A stretch of 64,000 nucleotides of DNA from Listeria monocytogenes (GCF_013282665.1 NZ_CP054041.1:1656001-1720000); one strand, 5' to 3'. Shown: positions 14,974 to 23,769, counted from the stretch's first letter. Translations and numbers: made by a program. The notes: a model not told the origin generated them from the sequence alone.

Positions 14974-17034
14974 ATGTATCTGGATAACAGAAGTAAAACA
15001 CTATTTCAAGAAGTTATAAAAAATCCGAACATTACAAATAAACAACTCGAAGTAAAGTATAAATTATCGCGTTACCAAATCAGCTATAGTTTTCAGAAAG
15101 TAAACGAATGGCTCAAGTGGAAAAATTATCCAGAAGTAAAGCGTTCCAAAAACGGCCGATTTATATTAGAACCCGAGCTTACAGCGCTATTTTCTGAGAA
15201 AGAAACTCGAGATCCGAGCGTAGAATACTTACCTTCTGAAAATGAACGTGCTAATTTAATTTTGCTAATGCTTTTAACAGCAAAAGAAGAACTATCCCTC
15301 GCCCATTTTACAACGAAGATTCAAGTAAGCAAAAACACCATTCTTCGTGATTTAAAAGTAGCGCAAAAGTTACTTCCTAAAGAAACTACCATCACATACA
15401 GTAGAGCATCGGGTTATCAGTTAGCAGGCAGCGAGTGGGAACTGCGCAAGGTTCTGACACAAGTTGTAAGTAGCGTGAAAGAGATGTTCCGAGGAGAGCA
15501 CTATTTCCTATCGTATTCAGGAATTGAAAAAGTTCAACTAATGGAAATTCGCCGCACACTTGAAGAAGCAGAAGCGATGATGCAAATAAAATTCACCTAT
15601 GAACAAATCGAATTACTACCCTATTTGCTATCCGTGATGTTCTTAAGAATCAGAGACAAGCGTTTAATCGACACTGCTTTTCATATTGATGAGAAATCAC
15701 TTTCAGACACGAGAGAATATCATATTACCGATATTTTGCTCGAAAAAACTGGCCCAGTACCAGAACAAGAGCGACTTTTCATCACATTACAACTTCTTAC
15801 AACAAACATTTTTTCCGGCGAAATTTTAACTGAAAAATTAACAGAAGACTTGGAAAAAGTTGTCCTCACCTGCTTAGAGTTATTCGAGAAAAAAGCACTG
15901 GTTTCCCTTAAAAACAAACATATCTTAATCGAAAAACTACTCTTACATTTAAAACCGGCCTATTACCGAATTAAATACCAAATGAATTTAGAAGATACGC
16001 TTTATGAAAAATTCAACCAAGAATTCGAAGCGTTAAACTTCATTGTGAAAGAAGCTTTTGATCCGCTAGCGAAATTTATTGGTCGTGAAATTCCGGCAGG
16101 TGAAATATTTTTTATTTCGTTGTTTATTGGGAGCGATATGATACCGCAAAACGATATTTATCATAAACAAAAACGCGCGATTGTTCTTTGTCCGAGCGGG
16201 GTTACTTTTTCGAAAATCATGGAAAATATTTTAGTAAAACTATTTCCGGAAATCCATTTTTATCCAACGATATCTGTTCGTGAATACGCCTTTTTTAAAG
16301 CAGAAGTAGATATTGTCTTTTCTTCCATTCCATTAAAAGATGGCGAAAATGTCTTTGTTGTTCAACCGTTTATGAACGATATCGAAAAAACGCAACTGCG
16401 GCAACACGTTTTGCAAAATTTATTTGGAATGGGAAATCAGCTCACGAGTATTGATAAAATCATGGAAGTAGTGGAACGTAACGCCGATGTAAAGGATTCG
16501 AATGCAATACGAGATGGAATTATTGATGTTTTGTCGGCTAACACAGCTACAGATGAAAATAAACGGGTGAAAAAAGTCTATTTACATGATTTAATCACCG
16601 AAGACAACATCATGATTTGTGAAGATGTTAAAAACTATCAAGAAGCGATTCGTCTAGCGAGCCAGCCGCTGTTACTGCAACAAGCAATTACAGCAAACTA
16701 TGTAAAGACCATGATTGATAACCATAAATTCCACGATCCGTACATTATTATCGGTGAAGATATTGCTATTCCACACGCTATGCCTAATGCAGGGGTAAAT
16801 CGACTCGCTATGTCTCTCTTAGTAGTGAAAAATGGCGTATATTTTTCAGAAACAGAACAAGTTCATTTCGTAATAGTTATCGCCCCAGTGGATAAAGAGC
16901 AACACATTGAAGCACTTTACCAAATCGTTCATTTAGCCGAAAATCACCAAATTTTAGACGATTTACTTGAAAATGTAACGAAAGAAAAAATCATGCTAAC
17001 AATCAACCAATTAGTAATTAGAGAGGATGAATAA
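14974..17034 (+). CDS. PRD-containing PTS-type transcriptional activator
   Basis: Protein of 686 residues in the MtlR/LicR layout: an N-terminal HTH, a second HTH at about 95-150 (LAHFTTKIQVSKNTILRDL), two PTS regulation domains (about 170-400; the second contains LIEKLLLHLKPAYYRIKYQ), an EIIB-like domain with cysteine C406 in LCPSGVTFSK, and a C-terminal EIIA domain with the phosphorylatable H601 in IAIPHAMPN. It probably senses substrate flux through the downstream EIIA/EIIB/EIIC and activates the operon. It lacks the CAT domain of RNA-binding antiterminators, so it acts on DNA. The promoter carries a candidate cre. Confidence 0.9.
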   Translation: MYLDNRSKTLFQEVIKNPNITNKQLEVKYKLSRYQISYSFQKVNEWLKWKNYPEVKRSKNGRFILEPELTALFSEKETRDPSVEYLPSENERANLILLMLLTAKEELSLAHFTTKIQVSKNTILRDLKVAQKLLPKETTITYSRASGYQLAGSEWELRKVLTQVVSSVKEMFRGEHYFLSYSGIEKVQLMEIRRTLEEAEAMMQIKFTYEQIELLPYLLSVMFLRIRDKRLIDTAFHIDEKSLSDTREYHITDILLEKTGPVPEQERLFITLQLLTTNIFSGEILTEKLTEDLEKVVLTCLELFEKKALVSLKNKHILIEKLLLHLKPAYYRIKYQMNLEDTLYEKFNQEFEALNFIVKEAFDPLAKFIGREIPAGEIFFISLFIGSDMIPQNDIYHKQKRAIVLCPSGVTFSKIMENILVKLFPEIHFYPTISVREYAFFKAEVDIVFSSIPLKDGENVFVVQPFMNDIEKTQLRQHVLQNLFGMGNQLTSIDKIMEVVERNADVKDSNAIRDGIIDVLSANTATDENKRVKKVYLHDLITEDNIMICEDVKNYQEAIRLASQPLLLQQAITANYVKTMIDNHKFHDPYIIIGEDIAIPHAMPNAGVNRLAMSLLVVKNGVYFSETEQVHFVIVIAPVDKEQHIEALYQIVHLAENHQILDDLLENVTKEKIMLTINQLVIREDE

Positions 17035-17037
17035 ATT

Positions 17038-17640
17038 TTGGATAAACAAGCTATTTTAGATAACATTCACCAAACATGGCAAGAAGAAGCAAATGCGATT
17101 TCTCGTTTACCGGAAGTAACGAGTGAAGAGGCTCTCGTTAAAACGGTTGAAACAATCGCCGAGTGCACAGGGAAAATTGTCGTAGCTGGCTGTGGAACGT
17201 CCGGCGTCGCTGCGAAAAAATTAGTACATTCTTTCAACTGTATCGAACGTCCAGCAGTCTTTTTAACCCCATCAGATGCTGTGCATGGAACTCTCGGCGT
17301 ACTTCAAAAAGAAGATATATTGATTCTCATTTCAAAAGGTGGAAATACAGGCGAATTACTTAACTTAATTCCTGCTTGTAAAACAAAAGGAAGCACACTG
17401 ATTGGTGTAACGGAAAACCCAGAATCTGTGATCGCCAAAGAAGCGGATATCTTTTTCCCAGTGAGTGTAAGCAAAGAACCTGATCCGTTTAATATGCTAG
17501 CAACGGCAAGTACAATGGCTGTTATTGCAAGCTTTGATGCAATTATTGTTTGCTTAATGACCTATATGAATTACACAAAAGAGCAGTTTTCCGTCATCCA
17601 TCCTGGTGGTGCCGTTGGAAACAAATTATTAAATAAATAA
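17038..17640 (+). CDS. SIS-domain phosphosugar isomerase
   Basis: Single sugar-isomerase (SIS) domain protein, 200 residues, related to the KdsD/GutQ isomerase domain but without CBS domains. Seen: IVVAGCGTSGVAAKKLVHSF (phosphate-binding loop), ILISKGGNTGELLNLI, and a C-terminal FSVIHPGGAVGNKLL, which is the conserved FAxxHPGGxLG motif. Start is a TTG three bases after the regulator's stop, with GAGAGGATG as ribosome site inside the preceding gene's end. It probably isomerises the phosphorylated pentose or hexose formed by the operon's dehydrogenase; the exact substrate is unknown. Confidence 0.85.
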   Translation: MDKQAILDNIHQTWQEEANAISRLPEVTSEEALVKTVETIAECTGKIVVAGCGTSGVAAKKLVHSFNCIERPAVFLTPSDAVHGTLGVLQKEDILILISKGGNTGELLNLIPACKTKGSTLIGVTENPESVIAKEADIFFPVSVSKEPDPFNMLATASTMAVIASFDAIIVCLMTYMNYTKEQFSVIHPGGAVGNKLLNK

Positions 17641-17667
17641 ACAAGCAGCCAGTCGGAGGGATGCAAT

Positions 17668-18135
17668 TTGGATGTATTAGAATATTTTAAAGAAGAAATG
17701 GTTCGATTTTCAAACGAACAAGATAAAGAAAAATTACTTACAGAAATGGCGGAACAGTTATGTGAAGTGGGCGCAGTAAAGCCAAGTTATAAAGATGCTG
17801 TAATTAAACGGGAAAAAGTTTTTCCAACCGGATTACTAACCGCGCACGCTGGGGTGGCCATTCCGCATACAGATAGCGAACATGTTATTCGGCCAGTGGT
17901 GGCTGTACGAATACTCAAGAAGCCCGTTTCATTTATTGAAATGGCCTCTGATAACGAAGCAATCGATGTCAGAATTGTATTTATGATGGCGCTAAGGAGT
18001 GCCGATGCACAATTAGATATGCTACAAACACTTATTCAACTTATTCAAGACGAGGAGGTGATGACGACCTTACTTAAAGCGCAAGAGACGGGAGATGTTC
18101 TTTCCGCAATAGAACATTTTTCTAAGAATAATTAA
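17668..18135 (+). CDS. PTS EIIA component (fructose/galactitol type)
   Basis: Phosphotransferase EIIA domain of 155 residues that passes phosphate from HPr to EIIB. The phosphorylated histidine is H67 in GVAIPHTDSEH, the standard motif of the fructose/mannitol/Ntr EIIA fold. TTG start after GGAGGG at 17655-17660. With the EIIB and EIIC encoded 2-3 kb downstream it forms a complete three-protein galactitol-type permease. It is cytoplasmic, like GatA. Confidence 0.9.
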   Translation: MDVLEYFKEEMVRFSNEQDKEKLLTEMAEQLCEVGAVKPSYKDAVIKREKVFPTGLLTAHAGVAIPHTDSEHVIRPVVAVRILKKPVSFIEMASDNEAIDVRIVFMMALRSADAQLDMLQTLIQLIQDEEVMTTLLKAQETGDVLSAIEHFSKNN

Positions 18136-18150
18136 GGAGGTCGGGAATAG

Positions 18151-18549
18151 ATGGGGAGTTTTTTTGCAAGTTTTGTAGACTGGCTAATAGGAAGTCCAGG
18201 TAGATTTGTCGTTAACTTAATTGAAGATAATATGTTAATTTTCATGTTCGTAGTAATGATTTACGCCACCACCATTTTATACGCCAAGTGGACACTCGCA
18301 TACTACTTACCGAAAAAAATGAATCAGTTAGCAGAAATGAAAACGTGGGAGCTGGACGAATTATATGCAGCGTGGCAAACAGAGAAAAAAGCTCTACCGT
18401 GGTACATTCTCGTGCCAAGCCGAAATGAATTTTGGGTAAAATCAGCCCGAAACGCACCAGAATCAACGAAATTACTCCATTTTAGTCAGCCAAAATTAAA
18501 ACTAAGCGACAAAGAAAAGTTACAAAAAATCATAGAAATTCAATCTTGA
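18151..18549 (+). CDS. Unknown small membrane protein within PTS operon
   Basis: I do not recognise this 132-residue protein. Seen: a hydrophobic N-terminal part with an amphipathic start and one clear membrane segment at about residues 28-50 (NMLIFMFVVMIYATTILYAKW), followed by a charged, tryptophan-rich cytoplasmic or external tail of about 80 residues with no repeats or known motifs. It follows EIIA by 15 bases and precedes the epimerase start by 10, with AGGAGG before its ATG, so it is certainly part of the operon. It may be an accessory of the permease; that is speculation. Confidence 0.75.
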   Translation: MGSFFASFVDWLIGSPGRFVVNLIEDNMLIFMFVVMIYATTILYAKWTLAYYLPKKMNQLAEMKTWELDELYAAWQTEKKALPWYILVPSRNEFWVKSARNAPESTKLLHFSQPKLKLSDKEKLQKIIEIQS

Positions 18550-18559
18550 GGTGATAATA

Positions 18560-19210
18560 GTGGCAAAAATAGTTCCGTCTGTTTTTGGAGCAGACATTGG
18601 CAGAATTAATGAACAGTTACAGGTCTTAGAGAAAAATGGCATTGATTTATTACATGTGGATATGATGGATGGCTCGTTTGTCCCGAACATTGCTTTTGGT
18701 CCAGATCAAATCAAAATGATGAAAAAAGGCACGAAGCTTCAATTTGATGTTCATATGATGGTGTATGAACCAGATCGTTATATTCCGAGATTAGTGGAAG
18801 CTGGTGCACATATGATTACAGTTCACCAAGAAGCAACAACCCATTTGCACCGTACAATTCAACTAATTAAAAGTTACGGAGTTCGCGCCGGAGTTGTGTT
18901 AAATCCTGGTACACCACCAAGCACGTTGGAATACGTGTTAGATGATATTGACTGTATTTTACTTATGACTGTAAATCCAGGCTTAGGCGGTCAAAAATTC
19001 TTCCAATCAAGTTTAGAAAAAATCAGAAAAACCAAAGCGTATATTGGAAATCGTCCTATTCAAATTGAAGTAGACGGTGGAGTAAATGCTGAACTTGCGA
19101 AAGAATGCACACTTGCAGGGGCGGATTTAATCGTTGTAGGATCTTACTTATTTGAAGGAGATATCGAAGCGAATTTGGAGAAGTTATCGAAAGGAGTTTT
19201 AACAGAATGA
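18560..19210 (+). CDS. rpe: Ribulose-phosphate 3-epimerase
   Basis: TIM-barrel enzyme interconverting ribulose and xylulose 5-phosphates. Seen: KIVPSVFGAD, LLHVDMMDGSFVPNIAFG (metal histidine and catalytic aspartate), FDVHMMVYEPDRY, TVNPGLGGQKF and QIEVDGGVNAE, all canonical. The frame opens at a GTG at 18551, but GAGGTG at 18548-18553 fits a GTG start at 18560, giving 216 residues and the normal MAKI N-terminus. Its stop overlaps the dehydrogenase start by four bases. It is the second epimerase in 5 kb and much closer to housekeeping Rpe than the first. Confidence 0.9.
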   Translation: MAKIVPSVFGADIGRINEQLQVLEKNGIDLLHVDMMDGSFVPNIAFGPDQIKMMKKGTKLQFDVHMMVYEPDRYIPRLVEAGAHMITVHQEATTHLHRTIQLIKSYGVRAGVVLNPGTPPSTLEYVLDDIDCILLMTVNPGLGGQKFFQSSLEKIRKTKAYIGNRPIQIEVDGGVNAELAKECTLAGADLIVVGSYLFEGDIEANLEKLSKGVLTE

Positions 19211-20253
19211 AAGCTTTAAAATTATATGGAAAAAGAGATTTGCGTTATGAAGAAGCAGATATGCCAACAATCGAACAGCCTGATGATGTGATTTTGAAAG
19301 TAAAAACAGTTGGGATTTGTGGTTCAGATATTTCGAGATACAGTAAACTTGGTCCGTACGTGCCAGGAATGGTGTGGGGACACGAATTTTCAGGAGAAGT
19401 GATTGAGGTTGGTAGTGAGGTAACGGATATTGAGATTGGTGATAGGGCTGCCGGATGCCCAGCACTCTATTGTGGTGAGTGTGAATACTGTAAAAAAGGC
19501 GAATTCGCCCGCTGTCGGAAGCTAACAGTAATCGGAGCAAGACATCCCGGAGCCTATGCTGAGTATATCAAACTTCCAGCAGAAAATGTAGTAAAAATAC
19601 CAGACGAATTAGATTATGAAGCTGCTGCACTTGTCGAGCCTTCCGCAGTGGTCGTTCATGGATTTTATCATACGAAATTACAAGCTGGCGATGATGTCGT
19701 CGTTGTCGGAAGCGGCAATATCGGTTTGCTAGCAATTCAATGGGCGAAAGTTTTTGGCGCAAGAAGAGTTATTGCGATTGACGTAGATGATAAGAAGTTA
19801 GCTCTTGCAAAAGAAGTAGGAGCGGACGTGGTTATTAACTCTTTAAAAGAGGATCCTTTAGAAGTAGTTGCTACACATACAGATGGTCTAAATGCTGATT
19901 TAGTTGTAGAAGCTGCGGGATCACCTATTACATCTGCCCAAGTTTTTGCCTATGCGAAAAAAGGCGGAGGTGTCGTTTTTCTAGGAATTCCATATGCCGA
20001 TGTAACAATCGAACGCTTCTATTTTGAAAAAATTGTACGTAGTGAGCTTACTGTATGGGGCTCATGGAATGCAATTTCTGCACCATTTCCAGGAAAAGAA
20101 TGGCAAACAACCATTCACTTCTTAGCTAATAAACAAATCAACATTGAACCAATGATTACACATCGTCTTTCACTTGCTGAAGGACCAGAAGTTTTTGAGC
20201 GAATCTATGAAAGAAATGAATTTTTCGGGAAAGTATTATTTTTCCCAGAATGA
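19207..20253 (+). CDS. Zinc-dependent polyol-phosphate dehydrogenase
   Basis: Medium-chain dehydrogenase of 348 residues, closest in type to galactitol-1-phosphate 5-dehydrogenase (GatD) or sorbitol dehydrogenase. Catalytic zinc ligands: cysteine in TVGICGSD (about 38), GHEF (about 60). Structural zinc cysteines lie in CPALYCGECEYCKKGEFARC (about 90-109). NAD(P)-binding motif VVGSGNIGLLAIQWAK is at about 165. It would oxidise the polyol phosphate delivered by the PTS, and the neighbouring pentose-phosphate enzymes suggest a pentitol such as arabitol or xylitol, or galactitol. Substrate is inference. Confidence 0.88.
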   Translation: MKALKLYGKRDLRYEEADMPTIEQPDDVILKVKTVGICGSDISRYSKLGPYVPGMVWGHEFSGEVIEVGSEVTDIEIGDRAAGCPALYCGECEYCKKGEFARCRKLTVIGARHPGAYAEYIKLPAENVVKIPDELDYEAAALVEPSAVVVHGFYHTKLQAGDDVVVVGSGNIGLLAIQWAKVFGARRVIAIDVDDKKLALAKEVGADVVINSLKEDPLEVVATHTDGLNADLVVEAAGSPITSAQVFAYAKKGGGVVFLGIPYADVTIERFYFEKIVRSELTVWGSWNAISAPFPGKEWQTTIHFLANKQINIEPMITHRLSLAEGPEVFERIYERNEFFGKVLFFPE

Positions 20254-20268
20254 TAGGGGGATTTTAAG

Positions 20269-20562
20269 ATGAAAAAGAAGCGAATTTATGTATGTTGTGG
20301 GACTGGAATTGCGACTTCCACTGTTATTTCCAAAAAAGTGCGTGCGGTGCTAGACGAAAAGCGCATTCCATATGAAATTAGTCAATGCACGGTTCAAGAA
20401 GTAGCGTCAAAAGTAAGCACATCTAAGCCAGACATTATTGTTAGTTCAACAACAGTTACAGGTGATGTTGGGGATGTACCAGTTGTTATTGGAAGATCAT
20501 TTTTAACAGGCCTAAAAAAACAAGAAACGATCAATGAAATACTTGCGATACTTCAAGATTAA
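20269..20562 (+). CDS. PTS EIIB component, galactitol type
   Basis: Cytoplasmic EIIB of 97 residues that transfers phosphate from EIIA to the incoming polyol. The phosphocysteine is C10 in YVCCGTGIATST, equivalent to the cysteine of VACGGAVATST in E. coli GatB. It follows the dehydrogenase by 15 bases and precedes EIIC by 14, with GGGGGAT as ribosome site. Together with the EIIA at 17668 and EIIC at 20577 the permease is complete. Confidence 0.92.
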   Translation: MKKKRIYVCCGTGIATSTVISKKVRAVLDEKRIPYEISQCTVQEVASKVSTSKPDIIVSSTTVTGDVGDVPVVIGRSFLTGLKKQETINEILAILQD

Positions 20563-20576
20563 AGGGAGGGCACAAA

Positions 20577-21848
20577 ATGGATATTATTCTAGATTTCTTT
20601 AAATATATTATCGGCCTTGGTGTAACAGTTATGATGCCAATTATCATTACCATTTTGGGTGTGATTTTCCGCAAAAAAATTAGTGTAGCTTTTAAAGCGG
20701 GGCTAACAGTTGGTGTTGGTTTTGTTGGACTAGGCGTTATAACTTCACTCATGTTAACGACTATTACACCAGTAACAAAAGCACTTGTAGAAAATTATAA
20801 TTTTAAATTAACCGCAACGGATATCGGTTGGGGAGTTGGGTCATCACTCGCATGGGGAACAGAAGTCGTACCATTTGTTTTCGTCGCAATTATTGCAACC
20901 AATATTTTAATGATTGCCTTTAAATGGACGAAAACAATGGACGTAGATATTTGGAATTACTGGCAACCACTTTTCATCGCCAGTGCACTTTACTTAACAA
21001 CAGGAAGCATGATTATTGCGATTCTTAGTTCGATTATCAATATGACAATTATCTTCAAAATCGCTGACTGGACACAAAAAGATGTGGAGAATGTATTAGG
21101 ATTAGAGGGGATTTCTTTACCACAAATTCAAACAACTGGGTGGGCGCTTGTTGGTTATCCAATGAACTGGCTACTCGGAAAAATTCCCGGTGTTAGAAAA
21201 ATTAATTGGTCCACAGAGAAAGTGCAATCACGTTTAGGTATTTTCGGCGAACCGATGCTCATGGGTTTAATTATTGGTGGTGGACTTGCCGCAATTGCTC
21301 AAATGCCTTTGAGTCAAGTACTGCAAACCGGAGTAACCATTGCAGCTAGTTTAGTACTTATTCCGCGGATGGTTTCGCTTCTAATGGACGGTCTTACCGT
21401 TATCTCAGAAGCTGCCCATGAATTCATGGAAAAACGTTTTCCAGGTCGCGAACTATTCATCGGACTCGATTCAGCTGTAGGAATCGGCCATCCATTTGTA
21501 CTTTCGCTTGGCTTACTCATGATTCCGATTACTTTGATTTTAGCGTTCATTTTGCCAGGGAATAAAGTATTACCTTTAGCTGATTTAACGGCGCTTCCAT
21601 TCTACATGATTTTTGCTATTGTTCCATCCAAAGGGAATTTATTTAGAGGGATTTTCACAGGTATTGTTATCGTCATTATCACCCTCTACCTTTCTGGAGC
21701 AGCGGCACCTTTAATGACAGAACTTGCAGGTCAAATTGGTTATAATATACCGAAAGACGCTGTAGAAGTCACCTCTCTAGCAGTTGGGACACAGTGGTAT
21801 ACATGGATTGTATATTACGGTCTGCATTGGTTCGGAGGTATTCTATAA
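20577..21848 (+). CDS. PTS EIIC component, galactitol type
   Basis: Membrane channel of the polyol phosphotransferase system, 423 residues with about ten hydrophobic segments (first at 8-30, 'YIIGLGVTVMMPIIITILGVIF'). The loop GEPMLMGLIIGGGLA and the 'ALPFYMIFAIVPSKGNLFRG' region near the C-terminus are typical of the GatC family. It is the last gene of the eight-gene operon and is followed by a strong terminator. Whether it takes galactitol or a pentitol cannot be told from the sequence. Confidence 0.92.
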   Translation: MDIILDFFKYIIGLGVTVMMPIIITILGVIFRKKISVAFKAGLTVGVGFVGLGVITSLMLTTITPVTKALVENYNFKLTATDIGWGVGSSLAWGTEVVPFVFVAIIATNILMIAFKWTKTMDVDIWNYWQPLFIASALYLTTGSMIIAILSSIINMTIIFKIADWTQKDVENVLGLEGISLPQIQTTGWALVGYPMNWLLGKIPGVRKINWSTEKVQSRLGIFGEPMLMGLIIGGGLAAIAQMPLSQVLQTGVTIAASLVLIPRMVSLLMDGLTVISEAAHEFMEKRFPGRELFIGLDSAVGIGHPFVLSLGLLMIPITLILAFILPGNKVLPLADLTALPFYMIFAIVPSKGNLFRGIFTGIVIVIITLYLSGAAAPLMTELAGQIGYNIPKDAVEVTSLAVGTQWYTWIVYYGLHWFGGIL

Positions 21849-21861
21849 TCGCAATTTAACG

Positions 21862-21896
21862 AAACAAGCATTAGTTCGCGCTAATGCTTGTTTTAT
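21862..21896 (+). terminator. Intrinsic terminator of the polyol PTS operon
   Basis: AAACAAGCATTAG pairs with CTAATGCTTGTTT with a short TTCGCG loop, then T-rich. Confidence 0.92.
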
Positions 21897-21930
21897 TTGC
21901 AGCAATGGTTTTTAGCTAGTAGACAACGCA

Positions 21931-21958
21931 TAGACAGTTCTATATAATAATAAGGAGA
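21931..21958 (+). promoter_or_regulatory. Promoter of prs paralog
   Basis: TAGACA (21931-21936), 16 bases, TATAAT (21953-21958). Confidence 0.6.
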
Positions 21959-21987
21959 AGAAATTAGTACGGCGGAAGGAGATAGCA

Positions 21988-22923
21988 ATGGCAGGCAAAA
22001 TGAAACTTTTTTCTGTGACGAGTGAGAGACCACTTGCGACAAAAATTGCAGATTATCTAGATATACCTTTATGTGAGGTGGAGCTCCAGAAGTTCAGTGA
22101 TGGAGAAGTGAAAATTAATATTGAGGAAAGTATCCGTGGAACGAATGCGTATGTTGTGCAATCAATGAATGCCAACGTAAACGAACGTCTAATGGAACTT
22201 TTAATCATGGTAGATGCCTTAAAACGCGCTTCCGTGCATTCCATCAATATAATTATGCCTTATTATGGCTATGCTCGTCAGGACAGAAAAGCTCGCTCAA
22301 GAGAACCAATTACCGCCAAATTAATGGCAAATCTAATTCAAAGAGCTGGAGCCGACCGTTTAATCACAGTAGATTTGCACGCAGCTCAAATTCAAGGCTT
22401 TTTCAACATTCCAATCGATCATCTTTCAGCAATTCCGCTAATTGGTGATTATTTGATAGAAAATTACGGAGAAAAAGACGTGGTAGTTGTCGCGCCGGAT
22501 CATAGTGGTGTAGTTCGCGCACGCAGAATCGCAGACCGCCTAAACGCGCCAATCGCCATTTTAAACCGCAAACCAAGACCACATGAAGACGAAATTATGA
22601 GTGTCATTGGTGATGTGAAAGGCAAAGTCGCAATCGTTGTCGATGATATTATTGATACCGGCGTCCGTGCCACTACTTCAGCTGATATTTTACTTAAAAA
22701 AGGTGCCGTAGAAGTTATCGCTTGCGCAACCCACTCCGTCATGGCGGGAAACGCAACCGAACGCTTACAAAACTCCAATATCAAAGAAGTCATCACATCC
22801 GATTCCATCGATCTTCCAGAAGACAAGCAATTCGACAAACTAACAACCATCTCCATCGGACGAATCTTAGGCCGCGCAATCGAAGGCGTACAAGAAAACC
22901 GCTCGTTGCATCCGTTGTTTTAA
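21988..22923 (+). CDS. prs: Ribose-phosphate pyrophosphokinase
   Basis: Makes PRPP from ribose 5-phosphate and ATP for nucleotide, histidine and tryptophan synthesis. Seen: 311 residues, [17 protein letters not shown], the [21 protein letters not shown]-binding loop, the flexible [11 protein letters not shown] and [11 protein letters not shown] segments, and the PRPP-binding [10 protein letters not shown]. Compared with housekeeping Prs it lacks the usual N-terminal extension, and Listeria is known to carry another prs elsewhere, so this is probably a paralog. It follows the pentose-phosphate genes, which may share the ribose 5-phosphate pool. AAGGAG precedes the ATG. Confidence 0.92.
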   Translation: MAGKMKLFSVTSERPLATKIADYLDIPLCEVELQKFSDGEVKINIEESIRGTNAYVVQSMNANVNERLMELLIMVDALKRASVHSINIIMPYYGYARQDRKARSREPITAKLMANLIQRAGADRLITVDLHAAQIQGFFNIPIDHLSAIPLIGDYLIENYGEKDVVVVAPDHSGVVRARRIADRLNAPIAILNRKPRPHEDEIMSVIGDVKGKVAIVVDDIIDTGVRATTSADILLKKGAVEVIACATHSVMAGNATERLQNSNIKEVITSDSIDLPEDKQFDKLTTISIGRILGRAIEGVQENRSLHPLF

Positions 22924-22935
22924 AGAATAAGCAGA

Positions 22936-22968
22936 AAACAGTAACTTAGTAGAGTTGCTGTTTTTTTG
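22936..22968 (+). terminator. Intrinsic terminator after prs
   Basis: AACAGTAACT pairs with AGTTGCTGTT (one G-T), then seven T. Confidence 0.8.
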
Positions 22969-22972
22969 TTAT

Positions 22973-23160
22973 CTGTCGATCTTGAGTAGCGTGAAAAACA
23001 CCGGGGATCGACAGAAAGTTGTAAGTGGTTGCGGGAAGAGGGACTTGGCGATATTTGCTTGGGGAAACCTTCCGGATAAGAGAGGATTTTTGCTATTTTT
23101 AGGTAGGTCGACAGAAAGGAGCATTTGAGGTAAGATGGGAGTAAGAAGAAAAGTTAGCGG
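22973..23160 (+). promoter_or_regulatory. CRISPR leader region with promoter
   Basis: AT- and G-rich non-coding leader. It holds an inverted repeat CTGTCGATC (22973-22981) / GATCGACAG (23006-23014) and a direct repeat TCGACAGAAAG at 23008-23018 and 23108-23118, exactly 100 bases apart. The second copy supplies TCGACA (23108-23113), which with TAAGAT (23131-23136, spacing 17) is a likely promoter; the RNA would start near 23143, about 18 nt before the first repeat. Confidence 0.6.
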
Positions 23161-23701
23161 GTTTTAGTTACTTATTGTGAAATGTAAATCCTATTAATTT
23201 CGTGTTTTTACTGCTTAACATTTGTTTTAGTTACTTATTGTGAAATGTAAATATAGAATCATCGGAAATACGTATGCCGAACTCTTGTTTTAGTTACTTA
23301 TTGTGAAATGTAAATCATGATTTCTTTGTCGTTCATAATAACGTATTGATTGTTTTAGTTACTTATTGTGAAATGTAAATGTTTTAAAAGTACCGCAATT
23401 TATTGCTGATTGGATGTTTTAGTTACTTATTGTGAAATGTAAATGGAGGAACAGCGACCGGTTTCGGTTCAGACATTATGTTTTAGTTATTTATTGTGAA
23501 ATGTAAATTATTTTGAAATATCTAAAGCTATCTCACTGTTTAGGTTTTAGTTACTTATTGTGAAATGTAAATGACAATGTATTATCAATTGAAGTGCTTG
23601 TAGAAACAGTTTTAGTTACTTATTGTGAAATGTAAATTGTAGTCATCAACTTGTTCAAAGTATTTCACTATAGTTTTAATTACTTATCATAAAATATAAA
23701 T
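23161..23701 (+). CRISPR. rliB: RliB-type orphan CRISPR array, 9 repeats and 8 spacers
   Basis: Repeats of 29 nt begin GTTTTAGTTACTTATTGTG and end AAATGTAAAT. Positions: 23161-23189, 23224-23252, 23287-23315, 23352-23380, 23416-23444, 23480-23508, 23544-23572, 23609-23637 and a decayed 23673-23701. Spacers are 34, 34, 36, 35, 35, 35, 36 and 35 nt, all different. Repeat 6 has one C-to-T change; repeat 9 has five changes, all transitions, which marks it as the distal end, so the leader is on the left. There is no cas gene in the window. In L. monocytogenes the RliB locus is reported to be a cas-less CRISPR whose RNA is processed by polynucleotide phosphorylase. Some strains carry cas genes for the same repeat elsewhere. 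Confidence 0.96.
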
Positions 23702-23731
23702 CCCTTCATATACACCATCCATCAAAACCAA

Positions 23732-23768
23732 AAAAAGCGTGACTGCCAAACTCGCAGTCACGCTTTTT
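23732..23768. terminator. Bidirectional terminator of CRISPR RNA and lipoprotein gene
   Basis: AAAAAGCGTGACTGC pairs perfectly with GCAGTCACGCTTTTT over a 7-base loop. It ends the CRISPR transcript on the plus strand and the lipoprotein mRNA on the minus strand. Confidence 0.93.
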
Positions 23769-23769
23769 C

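Noticed and set aside
15000..17034. The PRD regulator as the antiterminator acting on the RAT at 31.9 kb.
   Set aside because: It begins with a DNA-binding HTH instead of the CAT RNA-binding domain, so it is a DNA-binding activator.
22924..23769. Search for cas genes next to the array.
   Set aside because: Both flanks are prs and a lipoprotein gene, and no cas-like protein occurs anywhere in the window, so the array is orphan here.
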